A stretch of 64,000 bases of DNA from Forficula auricularia (Eukaryota > Arthropoda > Insecta > Dermaptera > Forficulidae): positions 36,325,493-36,389,492 of the forward strand of contig JALMQS010000030.1 of assembly GCA_024734495.1 (NCBI GenBank), given 5' to 3'. The notes under the pieces were generated by a model, which had not been told where the DNA came from, ran no database searches, and was given only the letters and a program-made list of their open reading frames with translations. Positions 31,693 through 43,125 of the stretch are shown one piece after another (position 1 is the stretch's first letter; every line of letters begins with the position of its first letter). The translations under genes were made by a program, and so were the position numbers.

Positions 31693-32239
31693 ATCATTAT
31701 TTCAAGTTAGAAATATATAAGTTCAAATATTATTTTCACTCAATGTTTTACAAAATTCCCTACATTAGAGTCGCTATCGAATAAAATGTAGAAAACCTTC
31801 AGTTAAATAAAAAGGGCGTAGATAGAACGATCTCTCTATTCATTTGCATATAAGCCACTGCTAAATACAAGACCAGACCTGTTTCATACTTTTAAAGATG
31901 AATTTTTTAATTTCTATTATTCTAGGAGCGGCCTTTTTGACTTTTGCATATGGATCAAAATGATCGTCATTATTTTATATTATAGAGAAAATATTCAATT
32001 GGACTTGAAACAAACAATTATTTGCTGCAGCTCTAACTAGCGAGCGTAGATTTTGAATTTAAATTCTAGAAAATAAAATTTTAAATCGAAATAAATATCA
32101 AATTTGAATATATACCTACTTAATCTATCATTTAAATTATTATTATTATTATTCAGTTCTATAATCAGTATTAGATTAGCTCAAAACACAAATATACCTA
32201 TGGCCTTAGCGCCCCTGTCGGCCTGAGCATTACATGTTT
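31693..32239. other. AT-rich sequence
   Basis: No gene recognised. Contains a short ATT run near 32140. Confidence 0.25.
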
Positions 32240-33015
32240 TTCTAAGAGTTTTATCAAAAAAGTAGTCCAAGTAAATGTTCAAATTAACAAAATTTCCTAG
32301 AGGATGAGACAGAAATCAAATTTTTAGGATGAGTCGTTTTCATTTTATGAAGGAAAAAGTGAATTTTTTTGAAAAAAGAAAGATTATTTCCTGTCATGGA
32401 AAATGCTGGATATCTATAAATCTAAGAAATTTAACAAAAAAGTAGGCCAAGTAAACGTTCAAGTCAACAAAATTTCCTAGAGAATGAGATAGGAATAAAG
32501 TTTCTAGGATGAGTGGTTTTTATTTTTATGAAAAACTGCGATTTTTCGCAAAAAAATTGAAGTTTTTCAATAATTCAACCTCATTGCGGCACGGGTTACC
32601 ATTATTCAATTAAGAGGAAACTTTGTTTGAATTGTATCAAATTTAATCTAGTTTAAAAATATATAGAGTGGTCTTTGTCGAAAACGTGCTCTTTCATCGT
32701 CAAAATGGGAAAAAATCGAAAAAAGTGCGAGTTTTTGGAATTTGCGGAAACAGAAAAAATACGCCAATTTTCAACTAGCGCTTGAGTCCGAACGGTTAGT
32801 CGGAGAAAAAACCTAAATAATGAAATTTGTATGAAATTTTATGAACTTTCATTTTGAATAGGAAGGTTATTTACAAAAAGTTGATAGTTTTCGAGTTATA
32901 AGCAAAAACCGCTAAAAAACTAAATTTTTGGCCTTTTTGACAATGTTCCGTCACAAAATTTTGTTAGTAAACCACGGATTCGGATTCAGGACACCCAAAA
33001 ACATAATGGGTTGAA
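32240..33015 (+). mobile_element. Family E element, copy 2 (single arm)
   Basis: Matches the right arm of 25019-25824 and, further out, the inverse of 24760-25018. The inner 100 bases are duplicated (32240-32340 and 32405-32530), both with AACAAAATTTCCTAGAG. It is therefore a half-palindrome copy. Confidence 0.75.
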
Positions 33016-33094
33016 GAAATTACAACTTCCCCCAAAAATGGAAAAAAACTAGAAACTTAGGAAAATGAGTACCTTTTTAGGTTTGTTTACTTTA

Positions 33095-33985
33095 ACATAC
33101 AGGGTATGGTCAAGTATTGTAATCGTGCATGAAAAAAGTGGTTTTTCCTTCTTTTTTTTCAAAATATCTAAAAAACGGCTGAAACTATTTCGATTAAAAA
33201 AATTGAAAGAAACCATGGCATTTAGGTCTACAAAAAATAATAGTGATCATCGAAAAAATTATATTTTTCGAGATAATAATTGTTTTGTCAAAATGTCTGT
33301 TAGTTAGTTAGTTAGTCTGTGCGTTACCAAATTTGTGGACGAGCTAGCTCAAAAACTAGTTTGAATATCGAAACCAAATTTCACACGTAGTTTTGGTCCA
33401 TTGAGATTAAGAGCTGATTAGATTTTGGTGCATATCGACCCAAAATTAAAGGGGGTCGAGGGGGGTTAAAAATTAAAAATCTAGGTCGTTTGAGCAAACT
33501 CAACCAAATTTTGTATACATAATCAGTGGACCCCAGAAGTCTAAAAATGCAAAATCTTACCTCCCAAAATGGGGGGGGAGGGTCAAAAAATAAACATCTT
33601 GGCCATTTACCAAACTCAACCAAATTTTGTATACATAATCAGTGGACCCCCAGAAGTCTAAAAATGCAAAAACTAACCGCCCGAAATGGGGGGGGGAGGG
33701 TCGAAAAATGAAAATCTTTGCCATTTACCAAACTAAACCAAATTTTGTATACATAATCAGAGGGACCCAAGAAGTCTAAAAATGCAAAAACTAACCGCCC
33801 GAAATGGGGGAGGGGAGGGTCAAAAAATGAAAATATTTGCCATTTCCCAAACTCAACCAAATTTTGTATACATAATCAGTGGGACCCCAGGAGTCTAAAA
33901 ATGCAAAAACTAACCCCCTCCCCCTACATGATTATAAATAATTTTATTAAATATTAAAGATAAGATGAGGGGCCAGGTTGTAGAA
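33095..33985 (+). repeat. Family A repeat, near full-length
   Basis: Starts with the terminal hairpin ATACAGGGTATGG and CAAGTATTGTAATCGTGC. It passes through TTCGAGATAATAATTGTTTT, CGAGCTAGCTCAAAAACTAG and GAGATTAAGAGCTGATTAG. It then has four subrepeats, each with TTTTGTATACATAATCAG and a G-run, and ends ATAAATAATTTTATTAAAT, GGGGCCAGGTTGT. Non-coding throughout; frames within it are C-rich artefacts. Confidence 0.85.
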
Positions 33986-34254
33986 AGTAAAGGAAAAGTA
34001 ACGCATTTTGTTTATTTTAATGCACGCTGTGGCTACCCACACTGTTGAAAAAAATTGTCAGTTTACTACTCTGGAAATATAAGAGATAATATTGTAATTT
34101 AAAAGCTTATTTTCTCTCGCCCCCTCTATAAAATCCGGTGCTCTCTACAGGCCTGGTGGCGAGCCTTGAAAAATTTTCATTTTTTCCCTCCATTTTATAT
34201 ATTTCATCCACTTCTTTTTTTGGCTTCCGAATCTCTCAACGCCGGGGCATCTGA
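33986..34254. other. Spacer between inverted family A copies
   Basis: Unique-looking 270 bases between a plus and a minus copy of family A; no gene. Confidence 0.3.
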
Positions 34255-34890
34255 AGCCGTTTAAAAAAGTGATAAGCTGACATGTTCTGATGTGGCCATC
34301 CACTTGACTTTACCATACAACCTGGCCCCTCACTTACAATAATATTTAATAAAATTATTTATAATCATGTTGGGGAGGGAGGGGGTAGGTTAGTTTTTAG
34401 ACTCCTAGGGGCACACTGATTATGTATACAAAATTTGGTTGAGTTTGCTCAAACGACCTAGATTTTTATTTTTTGAACCTCCACCTCTCCCACCCCATTT
34501 TGGGCGGTTAGTTTTTGTATTTTTAGACTTCTGGGGACCCACTGATTATGTATACAAAATTTGGTTGAGTTTGCTCAAACGGCCTAGATTTTTAATTATT
34601 AACCCCCCCCCCTCCACACCCATTAATTTTGGGTTGATATGCTCCAAAATCTAATCAGCTCTTAATCTCAATGGACCAAAACTACGTGTGAAATTTGGTT
34701 TCGATATTCAAACTAGTTTTTGAGCTAGCTCGTCCACAAAAATTTACTAACTAGCTAACAGACAGTTGGTTTCGCTCAATTTTTTCAATCAAAATAGTTT
34801 CAGCCATTTTTGAGATATTTCGAAAAAACCAACAACTTTTTTCATACACGATTACAATACTTGACCATACCCTGTATGGTAAAGTAAAAA
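34255..34890 (-). repeat. Family A repeat, inverted copy
   Basis: Reverse orientation of 33095-33985, ending in GATTACAATACTTGACCATA and the hairpin CCATACCCTGTATGG. Together with the previous copy it makes a large inverted repeat. Confidence 0.85.
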
Positions 34891-34930
34891 AAGTGAAAAT
34901 GTAATTCACTTTTGTTATTCAGTAAATAAG

Positions 34931-35030
34931 NNNNNNNNNNNNNNNNNNNNNNNNNNNNNNNNNNNNNNNNNNNNNNNNNNNNNNNNNNNNNNNNNNNNNN
35001 NNNNNNNNNNNNNNNNNNNNNNNNNNNNNN
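34931..35030. other. Assembly gap (100 N)
   Basis: Exactly 100 N, the usual placeholder for a gap of unknown size. It lies just beyond the inverted family A pair, a structure that is hard to assemble. Confidence 0.99.
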
Positions 35031-35049
35031 ATAATTACGGACAGCTAAT

Positions 35050-35200
35050 ATTCACATCTCGAGACGCTGCCCGCCAGGGCCACCAGCCCGGAGGGCCGAG
35101 CGGTACTGCTCGTTATAATAATTTTATTAAATATTAAATATAAGAAAGGGGCCATGGTGTATGGTAAAGTCAAGTGGATTGCCATATCAGAACGTGCCAT
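35050..35200 (+). repeat. Helitron-like 3' segment joined to family A end
   Basis: 35057-35112 (CGAGACGCTGCCCGCCAGGG) matches 28740-28805. From 35113 the text TAATTTTATTAAATATTAAA and GTATGGTAAAGTCAAGTGG is the 3' side of family A, so a Helitron-like insertion into family A is likely, with its 5' part in the gap. Confidence 0.5.
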
Positions 35201-36540
35201 TTATTATGTTTTACTATCTAATAAAAGTACTTCTATCTAATCGAAGAAGAGTTTTCCTATTTTTAATTTCATTTCTTTTACATGCAACTTTGATTTCTTG
35301 TTGCTATTCATTAAACGGACATTCATTTAGACCCCCTCTCTTGGCAAGTGCCAACTGATGGCCATGTTCGCATGTCCTTAGTATGAAAACAAGCAAGCAC
35401 GCCTGGAAGACGTGCTCTTTACATGAATAACGTGTAGACACCCTACAAGGTGTGCAAGTCCATTTTGTGCACTGGCAGGGGCGACGGCGACGACGACGCT
35501 GTCCCAGTCCTTGGCCGATGTCATCCAGTCCGTCAACTGACCCTCGCGAAGTGCCTGCCCCCAAGTGAAGTGATCCTAGTGCGATGCGATGCTCTCCAGC
35601 AGCCAAACTACCTTCCACCACCCTCTCTATGGTCCTTTTCTGGTAAGCTTCGACGCCGCATGCATCAATTATAAAGCATCGCTTTTAATAGGATAACTCG
35701 AACCTGATAATGTTTCATTCAAGAACTAAATTGATTCGAAATCGAAGCTTAAGCTCCGGTACATTTTCAATTTACGCGGCGCTTGTCAAGTCCGGGCCCT
35801 TTTAACCTTTTAGGCCAATCAGACTAACAAACTAGAACTATGTTTGTTTCAAATCGGACAGCAAATAAGCGATTTACTCATTGTCTAAATGAATCGACAG
35901 GGAATGTCCATTAATGCTCGCGGAAAACGGTTAGTCAACACTTGCATTTATATATATCTATATATGTATATATTTACCAATTGGCGAATAATCATAGCGC
36001 TGATCTTAACGAGATTCAATTCATTAGAATCCCGTGACTCTGCTTATTTCTGATATTACATTGGTCCCCTATTAAAACGTACACGATTTAACACTAAATG
36101 AATTAAAAATAAAACCGTTTCTGTTACAAAATGTTACATCTTTGAATAATTTCAATGAGCAATTCCCTTATAACAGATAAATATAAACCTGTTATAAAGT
36201 GAATATTAACAAACATTGATAGTAATGAAAATTAGTAATCGTAATGGTAAGTGGTTAGCTGGCGCTAATGGCCATTTTAATGATCGCAGTCTGCAGAGTG
36301 AGAAAAGCAGATCTTGATAGCAAATTGCTCTCCCGTGTTAGAGATCCGAGCTGAGAAGTTTTTTCAATTTTTTTTTTGTTTTTTGAAGTTAAACTTCTTT
36401 AGCGACGTATCTGTTTGAATTTTTTAGTTACAATAAAGGGTAAATGATTCAATAGAAAGGAAATAAGAGACAAGCCCTGATTTTAAATTAATAATTTAAA
36501 TTTTATAATTTTATAAAATTTTATTTGTTATGAATAGTTG
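35201..36540. other. Probably unique, partly GC-richer sequence
   Basis: 35340-35670 is the longest balanced-composition, non-repetitive stretch outside the zinc-finger exon. It could contain an exon or regulatory DNA; CTGGTAAGCT at about 35639 is a possible donor. Open frames on both strands show no domain, so no gene is called. Confidence 0.3.
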
Positions 36541-36689
36541 GTTATAAGTAGAGATCGGATTCCTATGCAATTGCATATTTTGTTTGCCGGCACATACGAC
36601 CCAGGAGATCGATTATCTATCCGAATCATGCATCTAGAATACTCTGGGTTAAATTTTATATTGCATATTTTATGCTTATTTGAGTAATA

Positions 36690-36830
36690 TTGCATAAAAC
36701 TGCATATTTGAAGAATATTGCATAAAATTGCAGTATTTGAAGAATATTGCATAAAATTGCATATTTGAAGAATTTTGCATAAAATTGCATATTTGAAGAA
36801 TATTGCATAAAATTGCATATTTGAATGATT
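36690..36830 (+). repeat. 28-bp minisatellite, about 5 copies
   Basis: Unit ATTGCATAAAATTGCATATT plus TGAAGAAT. The minus-strand frame here is a repeat artefact. Confidence 0.9.
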
Positions 36831-36954
36831 TTTTGTTAAATATTGTATATTTCGCGCAAAAATACAGATTTTTTAAAAGTAAATTTTAGGAGAAAGAATG
36901 AAAAAATTGAAGAAATAAAACTGGAGGACGCCATTTTAAATTCGAATAAAACTA

Positions 36955-37172
36955 TAGTGTAAATTAATGTAGAGATCAGATTATAGCCGGTCAAATATTT
37001 GCATTATTCTATTAGTTGATGACGATGTTCAAGCGGGAGGCCCGAGTTCGAGCCTTGCTAGCATGTAAAATTTCGACCGGCTAAAATTCGGCTTCCTCAC
37101 TAACACTTTACTGATGTGCTGTCTAAATGGACTGTGTTCCCGAGGACAATAAATAAATTAAAAAAAAAAATA
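36955..37172. repeat. Two SINE fragments in inverted orientation
   Basis: 36955-37005 is the reverse complement of the SINE body at 38677-38725 (TATAGCCGGTCAAATATTTG). 37010-37172 is a plus-strand fragment with a B-box-like GAGTTCGAGCC, body CGACCGGCTAAAATTCGG and a poly(A) end. Confidence 0.65.
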
Positions 37173-37468
37173 TATATATACTTATAACATATAATGAGAA
37201 TTTTGTGCAATTTTTTACGCAATAAAAGTACATATTTGACACTTCATGTCTATAGCTTACTTTATCACCAATTTCTTTTATTAGCATTCCTTCAAATATA
37301 TACTCTTTTTGTCTTCAATTTTAATTTTTTAGTGCATAAAAAATTTTATTTTGCCATTTTTACTGCATATATTTGCATATTTCACCGTATTCTGCATATT
37401 ACTTGCAAATTTCAATATTTTTAACTGCATATTTTGGCAGTTTTAACTGCATAAAAATCCAGTCTCTA

Positions 37469-37940
37469 ATTATAACGTTATAAGATAATAATTTAAATTT
37501 CATAATTTTAATAAATTTTATTTGTCATGAACTTTTAGTGGGGTTTAAAATTAAAGATACACTTCCTCCCGTGAGCTTATATGGATGAGGCCCACATATT
37601 TTTTTTCTCCAGATTAAGTGAGAGACGATTCTTGACTATTTTGTCATACTAGGGGGAAAAAAATTTAAATAAATTTGGATAGGGGGACTGGAAAGTTTTT
37701 AATTGTAACTCAGAGGGTTCATGTTTAATTCATAAACAAAAAGGGCATATAGAGACAAACATGTTGAAAAGCTTCTTCGTTTTAGAGCATTTTATTTCCA
37801 TTATTCAATAAATAGAATAGAATTTTAGATGATTTTTTAAGTAGTAATGAAAATTTGTTTGTGTGAAAAAATTCGAAGTCTATAAAAGTGTATCTGTGTG
37901 TGTTCGTGGGTAACCCAAAAATAATGATTAGATCTTTATA
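37469..37940. other. AT-rich sequence
   Basis: No gene or known repeat recognised. Confidence 0.25.
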
Positions 37941-37948
37941 TCAATGAT

Positions 37949-38203
37949 TAGGGGTGCCCACAGGGGGTAGGGGTAGACGTAGAGTGAATCATTGATTTTT
38001 TTATGGGTGGGGGGGGTTGAAAATTGTTTCAAAATTAACATTATATGCTAAAAATAAAAACGGTCAAGTTAATAACTTCAACAAAAGGTAATAAAAACAT
38101 CTTTTAAATTTTTAGATGTATATAATGTACAGAATGGGGATTACTTTTCATGAAAATGGGGGGGGGGGGGAGATTCATAAAGCTAGAGGGGATGGGCACC
38201 CCT
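37949..38203. mobile_element. hAT-type MITE, 255 bp
   Basis: Terminal inverted repeats AGGGGTGCCCAC / AGGGGTGCCCAT, flanked by 8-base duplications TCAATGAT and TCAATAAT (one mismatch). Non-coding. A related element lies at 41132-41383. Confidence 0.65.
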
Positions 38204-38599
38204 TCAATAATTATGGAATTTTGAATTTAGAGATTTAGTTTAATTCACAAAATATGATTATTTTCTTTGTTTTAAACTAGGCTTTATTCCGAGCTTTTTT
38301 TTAGTATTTTGAAAATATTTTAAATATTTCTTGAAGTATTTTGATAAAAAAAAAAATGAGTGAGCCTAAAAAATTCTTTTATTAGTAATTTTCATAAAAA
38401 TGATATTTTCTGAGATATTTTTGCTTTTAATAATAGGGAGAATCTATAAATTATGTAACACATTAAACAGGGGTGGGGGAGATAATATTCACTTTGTTAT
38501 GTACCTATCGTTACGATGGGGAGGGGCAGGGGCCACGAATTTTAATAAGTGTTACGTAACAAAAAATTAAATGTAAAAAAATTAAATAAATTTTGGGGG
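38204..38599. other. AT-rich sequence
   Basis: No gene. A GTTACGTAAC palindrome occurs at about 38551-38560. Confidence 0.25.
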
Positions 38600-38790
38600 G
38601 TCAGGTTGGCCGAGTGGTTATACGTTATGGAGTTCGCCTTCTAATCAAGCTAACGCGGGTTCAAACCCCACTCGCTGCAAATATTTGGCCGGCTATAATC
38701 TGATCCCTATACTAATTTACACACACTTCCTCACACAAACAAGAACACTCAATGGCCAAAATGTACCATAGTTTCCGAGTCTATTAAAAA
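38600..38790 (+). repeat. tRNA-derived SINE
   Basis: The head 38600-38677 resembles a tRNA of the Leu type: GTCAGGTTGGCCGAGTGGTT (A box TGGCCGAGTGG) and GGGTTCAAACCCC (B box). The 3' side does not complete an acceptor stem. A body with GGCCGGCTATAATCTGATCC follows, and the element ends in an A-run at about 38785. Its body is repeated at 36955-37005. Confidence 0.8.
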
Positions 38791-39335
38791 AAATATTGAT
38801 TAATACTTATTGTGCAATTATCTTATTTATTTTGTGAAATAAAATAATTTAAATAATTAACATAATTTTTTGTTTTTGAGCAAAATATAAGTGTAACGTA
38901 AGTAAACTCCTAGGGGAGGGATTTGTTATGGTTTGTTACATATGGGGGGAGGGAGGTTCAAGAAAATTCCAAAACGCGTTACATAATTTATGGATGCTCT
39001 CCAATATAAAGTGGGTGGCCAAATTATTATACTCATTTGATGGTCAAATTTTTATACTCATTTGAAAAATTATATCTTTCAAACGTTTTTAAGAGTTTAA
39101 CTTGCTATAAAACTCTTAATGTCGTTTCAATTGTTATCTTTTAGCTTTATTAGCTTAGGACAATACAAATTCAATAATACTAATACAATTCAATATACAA
39201 TTCAATATTCTGAGCAATCCCATTTTGTATGAGCTGCGGCATGCTGTATGACAATGCATTTTTTGCTTATTTCTTGAAGTGCAGGTGTATTGGGCCATGC
39301 TTTAATAATATTTTCTATCAACTCCCTTTTGTTAG
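38791..39335. other. AT-rich sequence
   Basis: No gene recognised; ACTCATTTGA is duplicated near 39030 and 39055. Confidence 0.25.
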
Positions 39336-39715
39336 TAGGGTAAATCCGGGAGAGATGCCACACATTTTAAAAAACCATTATTCTAAACCCCATGGTGCAC
39401 ATAACTATAAGTAAATAGCTGTTAACACAATAAAATGTATTAAGTGTGTAATGGGTTATTAAATTAAAAACAGTATAATAAGTAGAAAAAATCTAATTGT
39501 AAAACCTTGCTCTGTGGCGTCTCACCCACAGGTGTCAGGAAGGATGCCACATTTCTTTAAATTACAAATTTCAAATTACAATAGTAGTAAAAACAGTGTC
39601 ATTAAAAGTATTTAAGAACTAAAAAAAATTTTTAGGTATACAAAAAGCTAAAAATATATTTTTTTGCAACGAAATTTTCTCTGGAGAGAAAAAAGAAGGG
39701 AAAAAAATTTGTTTT

Positions 39716-39950
39716 TCTATGCCTTTGTTAAAAATGAAGAAAGTTTTTGAACACTACTGTGGAGAGAACAAGGAAACATTTTATTTGTTTCATTCATTGA
39801 CCCTTTGAAACCCTGAAGAAGGAGGGAAAAATCCTCCGAAACGTCGGTTTGAAAGGAAAGGAGGAAGGATTCCAATAAATTACACCTTATTTTATATGTG
39901 TTAATTTTTTCTTTCCTCACTACCTCTGGGCTGCCTTCCATTACATTCAA
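39716..39950 (+). mobile_element. Penelope-like 3' tail fragment
   Basis: A short tail with a hammerhead motif (39808-39850) followed by an AT-rich end, inside the TIR element. No endonuclease frame. Confidence 0.45.
39808..39850 (+). ncRNA. Hammerhead ribozyme motif (complete core)
   Basis: Stem I AAACC (39808-39812) pairs with GGUUU (39846-39850). Core CUGAAGA (39813-39819), extra A, stem II GGAGG/CCUCC with loop GAAAAAU, GAAA (39838-39841), palindrome ACGU and triplet GUC (39843-39845). One of the two best motifs in the window. Confidence 0.7.
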
Positions 39951-40599
39951 TTAAAAATATATATTTTGAACATAGAAAGTTCTTTAAAGATTGTAAACAA
40001 AATTTTGCCAAATGAAAACAATAATAATTGGACAATATTTAGTCTTTTTTAGAAATTTTTCTATTTTGGCGACGACAATCGACATAAAATTCTTCAAAAT
40101 AGTCCAGTCCTCAAGAAGCCATCTCTAACATGTTGCACAACGCAACCAAATACATTTCTTGGAAGTTAGAGTAGTTTTCATCGCAGTGTGGCATCTCTCA
40201 CATTTAGTAAGAGTGAGATGCCACACCCTCCCTCTTATCGCGATTAGTAGCAAACAAACCAAAAACCGACTCATAACCTCACTAAAGGTTTCGTTGTTTA
40301 CTATCTATTTGACTTTATTCGAGTATTTAAAATTTTATCTCTTAATAAATTCATAAGTGAAGCTTAAAAAAACTTTAGAATGTGTAATGAGAGTCTTACC
40401 TTCGATTTTAGCTTGTAGCCAGTAAAATATTCTTCACAATCAGATAAAAACAGTTTTCCTATCAAAATAAACGTCCAACTGATAAGACGGACTGGCCTGC
40501 ACTAGGATCTAGCTGGAACTTTTTGAACTACAAGGGGTGCGGCATCTCTCCCAAGTGTGGCGTCTGTTCCGGTTTTACCCTAATTATTTTATCTTTGCA

Positions 40600-41045
40600 A
40601 ATTTCTTTTTTTTAGGGCCATCCATACATTTTCGATCGGGTTAAGGTCTGATGAGTTATCAGCCCAGTCCAAAAGGGTTGGTTATTAGACTAGATTACTA
40701 CTAGACATTTTGAAAAGTTTGAATAAAATAAATTTACTTGATGAAAATCATTTGAATATAAAAATTTTACCACCCACTGTAATGCTTTTGTATTCGTCAA
40801 AATTGAATTATATAATGAAAAGTCTTCCCCTTTTTAGGGAGCACACCTTTTTTTTACTTCATGTTGTGTGGTTTCAATTGGGTTCAAATATCGGTATTTT
40901 TTTCAGCCAAATTAATAAGCCTGTGTTATTGGACATTGGTTCCTACGTGCTTTGCTATTTTAGCGGTTGGATCTCCAAATGTGGTTCTGCCTTAGTGAAG
41001 CAACAGGAATGTCTTCCGGCCTTTCTAGTGACATTTGTCTTACAT
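40600..41045 (-). pseudogene. Tc1/mariner transposase relic
   Basis: On the minus strand 40613-40675 reads LDWADNSSDLNPIENVWMAL, the catalytic-domain signature (S/P)DLNPIENxW that follows the second catalytic Asp in Tc1-like transposases. Upstream on the same strand the sequence is degraded across frames, with fragments such as KRGRLFII followed by DEYKSI, and no intact frame remains. It lies just outside the TIR element at 39336-40583, and I could not show that it belongs to it. The plus-strand frame at 40710-41051 is probably a shadow. The signature is clear; extent is approximate. Confidence 0.7.
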
Positions 41046-41131
41046 GAATAAATTATTGTTTACTGCTCTAATCATTTTGATTAGTTTCTACCTGTACTTG
41101 CCATTACTTATATATATTATGAATTATTAGT

Positions 41132-41383
41132 CAGGGGTACCCACCGTCCCTAGGTTCATGAATCACTCCGAGTTTCATGAAAAGCAATCCCCCCCCCCCC
41201 ATTTTATTCCGTTCTAAAGAATTAGAAGAGCTTCTTATAACATTTTGATGAAGTTATAAGATTTGAGAGCTTTTTGACATATTTTTAGCATATAATGCTA
41301 AAATGCAACAATTTTCGACCCCCCAGAAATTTCACTGACGCGACTCTGCGTATTAACTCCCCCTACCCCTCTGGGCACCCCTG
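41132..41383. mobile_element. hAT-type MITE, 252 bp
   Basis: Ends CAGGGGTACCCACCG and, on minus, CAGGGGTGCCCAGAG. Related to 37949-38203 with inverted internal order. The target duplication is unclear. Confidence 0.55.
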
Positions 41384-41904
41384 TATGACTATAGACCTTG
41401 CGTTTTGAGTCAAGATAGCGTCACAACTCACAAATACCTCTCTTCAAGATATTCTCTCGGATATCCATAAAATTCTTGTAAGGAAAAACCAATTCCTAGA
41501 CGGTTTAATAAACCATCAGTGGGTTAAAAAAAGATTAATTTAATTGAAAATTGCTTATTTATGCTTATATTATGAAAACGTCTTAAAATCTCAATAGAAC
41601 CATTCTAAAATCATATTTTCCTAATTCCTAAGTCGGAAGTATAGAGAGCCCAAATCTTATCAGTCATCCGCCCGACTATGTGCCAAAATGAATTTTCTAT
41701 CAGGTACTTTTCGTTAAGCTATCATCGCCTGTCTCCCAGAGGGGCTTGATAACCCTCTTTAAACACAGAAACTCTGCGTAGAAATGGCTTTTTATTTGTC
41801 TTATTTTAATGCAAGAGAGCACAAAGATTCAAAACTTAAATTCAATTAATGTGTCATGTCATGCTGATATAAGATATAGGCCTTAAAAATTCTATTTTTA
41901 TTTT
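41384..41904. other. Unassigned sequence
   Basis: No gene or repeat recognised. Confidence 0.25.
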
Positions 41905-43125
41905 ATCATACAGGGTATGGTCAAGTATTGTAATCGTGGATGAAAAAAGTGGGTTTTTCCTTCTTTTTTTCGAAATATCTCAAAAACGGCTGAAACTATT
42001 TTGATTAAAAAAATTGAGCGAAATCATGGAATTTCGCTCTACCAAAAGCTTTAATAAGTGAACATCGAAAAAATTATATTTTTCGAGATAATAATTGTTT
42101 TGTAAAAATGTCAGTTAGTCTGTCTGGTTGTCTGGTTGTCTGTGCGTTACCAAATTTTTGTGGACGAGCTAGCTCAAAAAACTAGTTTGAATATCGAAAC
42201 CAAATTTCACACCTAGTTTTGGTCCATTGAGATTAAGAGCTGATTAGATTTTGGTGGATATCGACCCAAAATTAAGGGGGGTGGAGGGAGGGGAGGGGTA
42301 AAAATTAAAAATCTAGGCCGCTTGAGCAAACTCAACCAAATTTTGTATACATAATAAGTGGACCCCCAGAAGTATAAAAATGCAAAAACTAAGAGCCCAA
42401 AATGAAAGGAGGGGGTCAAAAAATGAAAATCTAGGCCATTTACTAACTCAACTAAATTTTGTATACATAATCAGTAGGAAGAGGCGACTGTGGGTCAGTG
42501 GAGAATGTTGGGTCGCTGACTCGAAGATCGCTGGTTCGAGACTGAGTCTCGGCAGATAGATATTTGCAGTCGTCTCATTTTGGAAAGTAATGGCAACCTA
42601 CCAAGAGTATAATTGCGTGGGAGATAAATTTAACCTAATTTATCGCGCGGAGAATTTACCACTGCTCGAAGCCCCTAAAACCATAGTAAATTGGATATTG
42701 AATTGTATCTAAGTTTCTGAGATTGGCTCGTGATCCCGGCTTCTTTTCCTTCTACTCTGTTCTTTTCACGATTGAGGGGCCAGCCCATACAGGCCTTTAG
42801 GGGATGGACCTTCTGGTGTATCTCCTTCTCACATCAATATCATTAAAAAAACAATTGCCAAGTAACCTCTCCAAATTAGCCGTTCGGAACCGGCGTTAAA
42901 AAGTAGGTCCCGTATATCTGTGTAAAACAACTAAAACACACTCAGCACAGGTATACGTGGAGAGGCACCGACACCCGTTTCGGGTATGGCAGTCTAAGAA
43001 GAAGTATCACTGGGACCCCAGAAGTATAAAAATGCAAAAACTAACCCCCCTACATGATTATACATAATTTTAGGGACCAGGTTGTATGGTAAACTCAAGT
43101 GGATGGCTACATCAGAACACGTCAG
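41905..43125 (+). repeat. Family A copy split by SINE insertion
   Basis: Family A from the hairpin end (ATACAGGGTATGG, 41910) to TTTTGTATACATAATCAGT at 42475, then resumed at about 43009 (TGGGACCCCAGAAGT) to 43125. The missing join falls exactly within the conserved phrase ATAATCAGTGGGACCCCAG, so 42476-43008 is an insertion. Confidence 0.85.
42476..43008 (+). repeat. tRNA-derived SINE and attached sequence, nested
   Basis: The head 42483-42556 has A-box TGGGTCAGTGG and B-box GGTTCGAGAC. An A-run ends the main body at about 42850. A further 155 bases (42855-43008, AAGTAACCTCTCCAAATTAG) precede the right junction and may be the tail or a second insertion. Possible short duplication ATCAGT/ATCACT at the edges. 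Confidence 0.6.

Larger units (their letters stand above)
36549..37468. mobile_element. DNA transposon (hAT-like MITE) with inserts
   Basis: Terminal inverted repeats of about 25 bp: TAGAGATCGGATTCCTATGC (36549) and, on the minus strand, TAGAGACTGGATTTTTATGC (ending 37468). The left flank is GTTATAAG; similar text follows the right end. Contains a 28-bp minisatellite and SINE fragments. No transposase frame. Confidence 0.65.
39336..40583. mobile_element. DNA transposon with 27-bp terminal inverted repeats
   Basis: Left AGGGTAAATCCGGGAGAGAT then GCCACAC (39338); right, on minus, AGGGTAAAACCGGAACAGAC then GCCACAC (ending 40581). Related GATGCCACA words also occur at 39550 and 40190-40230. It contains a Penelope-type 3' tail with a hammerhead motif, implying nesting. 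No transposase frame inside. Confidence 0.65.

Noticed and set aside
33381..34654. Several frames of 60-80 codons with PPP and FWGP motifs
   Set aside because: All lie in family A subrepeats and reappear in each copy on both strands; non-coding repeat.
35304..35674. Opposed frames of 105 and 74 codons in GC-richer DNA
   Set aside because: Composition is gene-like, but there is no domain, and both strands are open, so only a possible-exon note was kept.
38600..38677. Functional tRNA gene
   Set aside because: A and B boxes are good, but the 3' side does not pair with the 5' acceptor strand and a SINE body with A-tail follows.
40710..41051. Plus-strand 113-codon frame
   Set aside because: It lies opposite a degraded Tc1-like transposase on the minus strand and has no recognisable domain.
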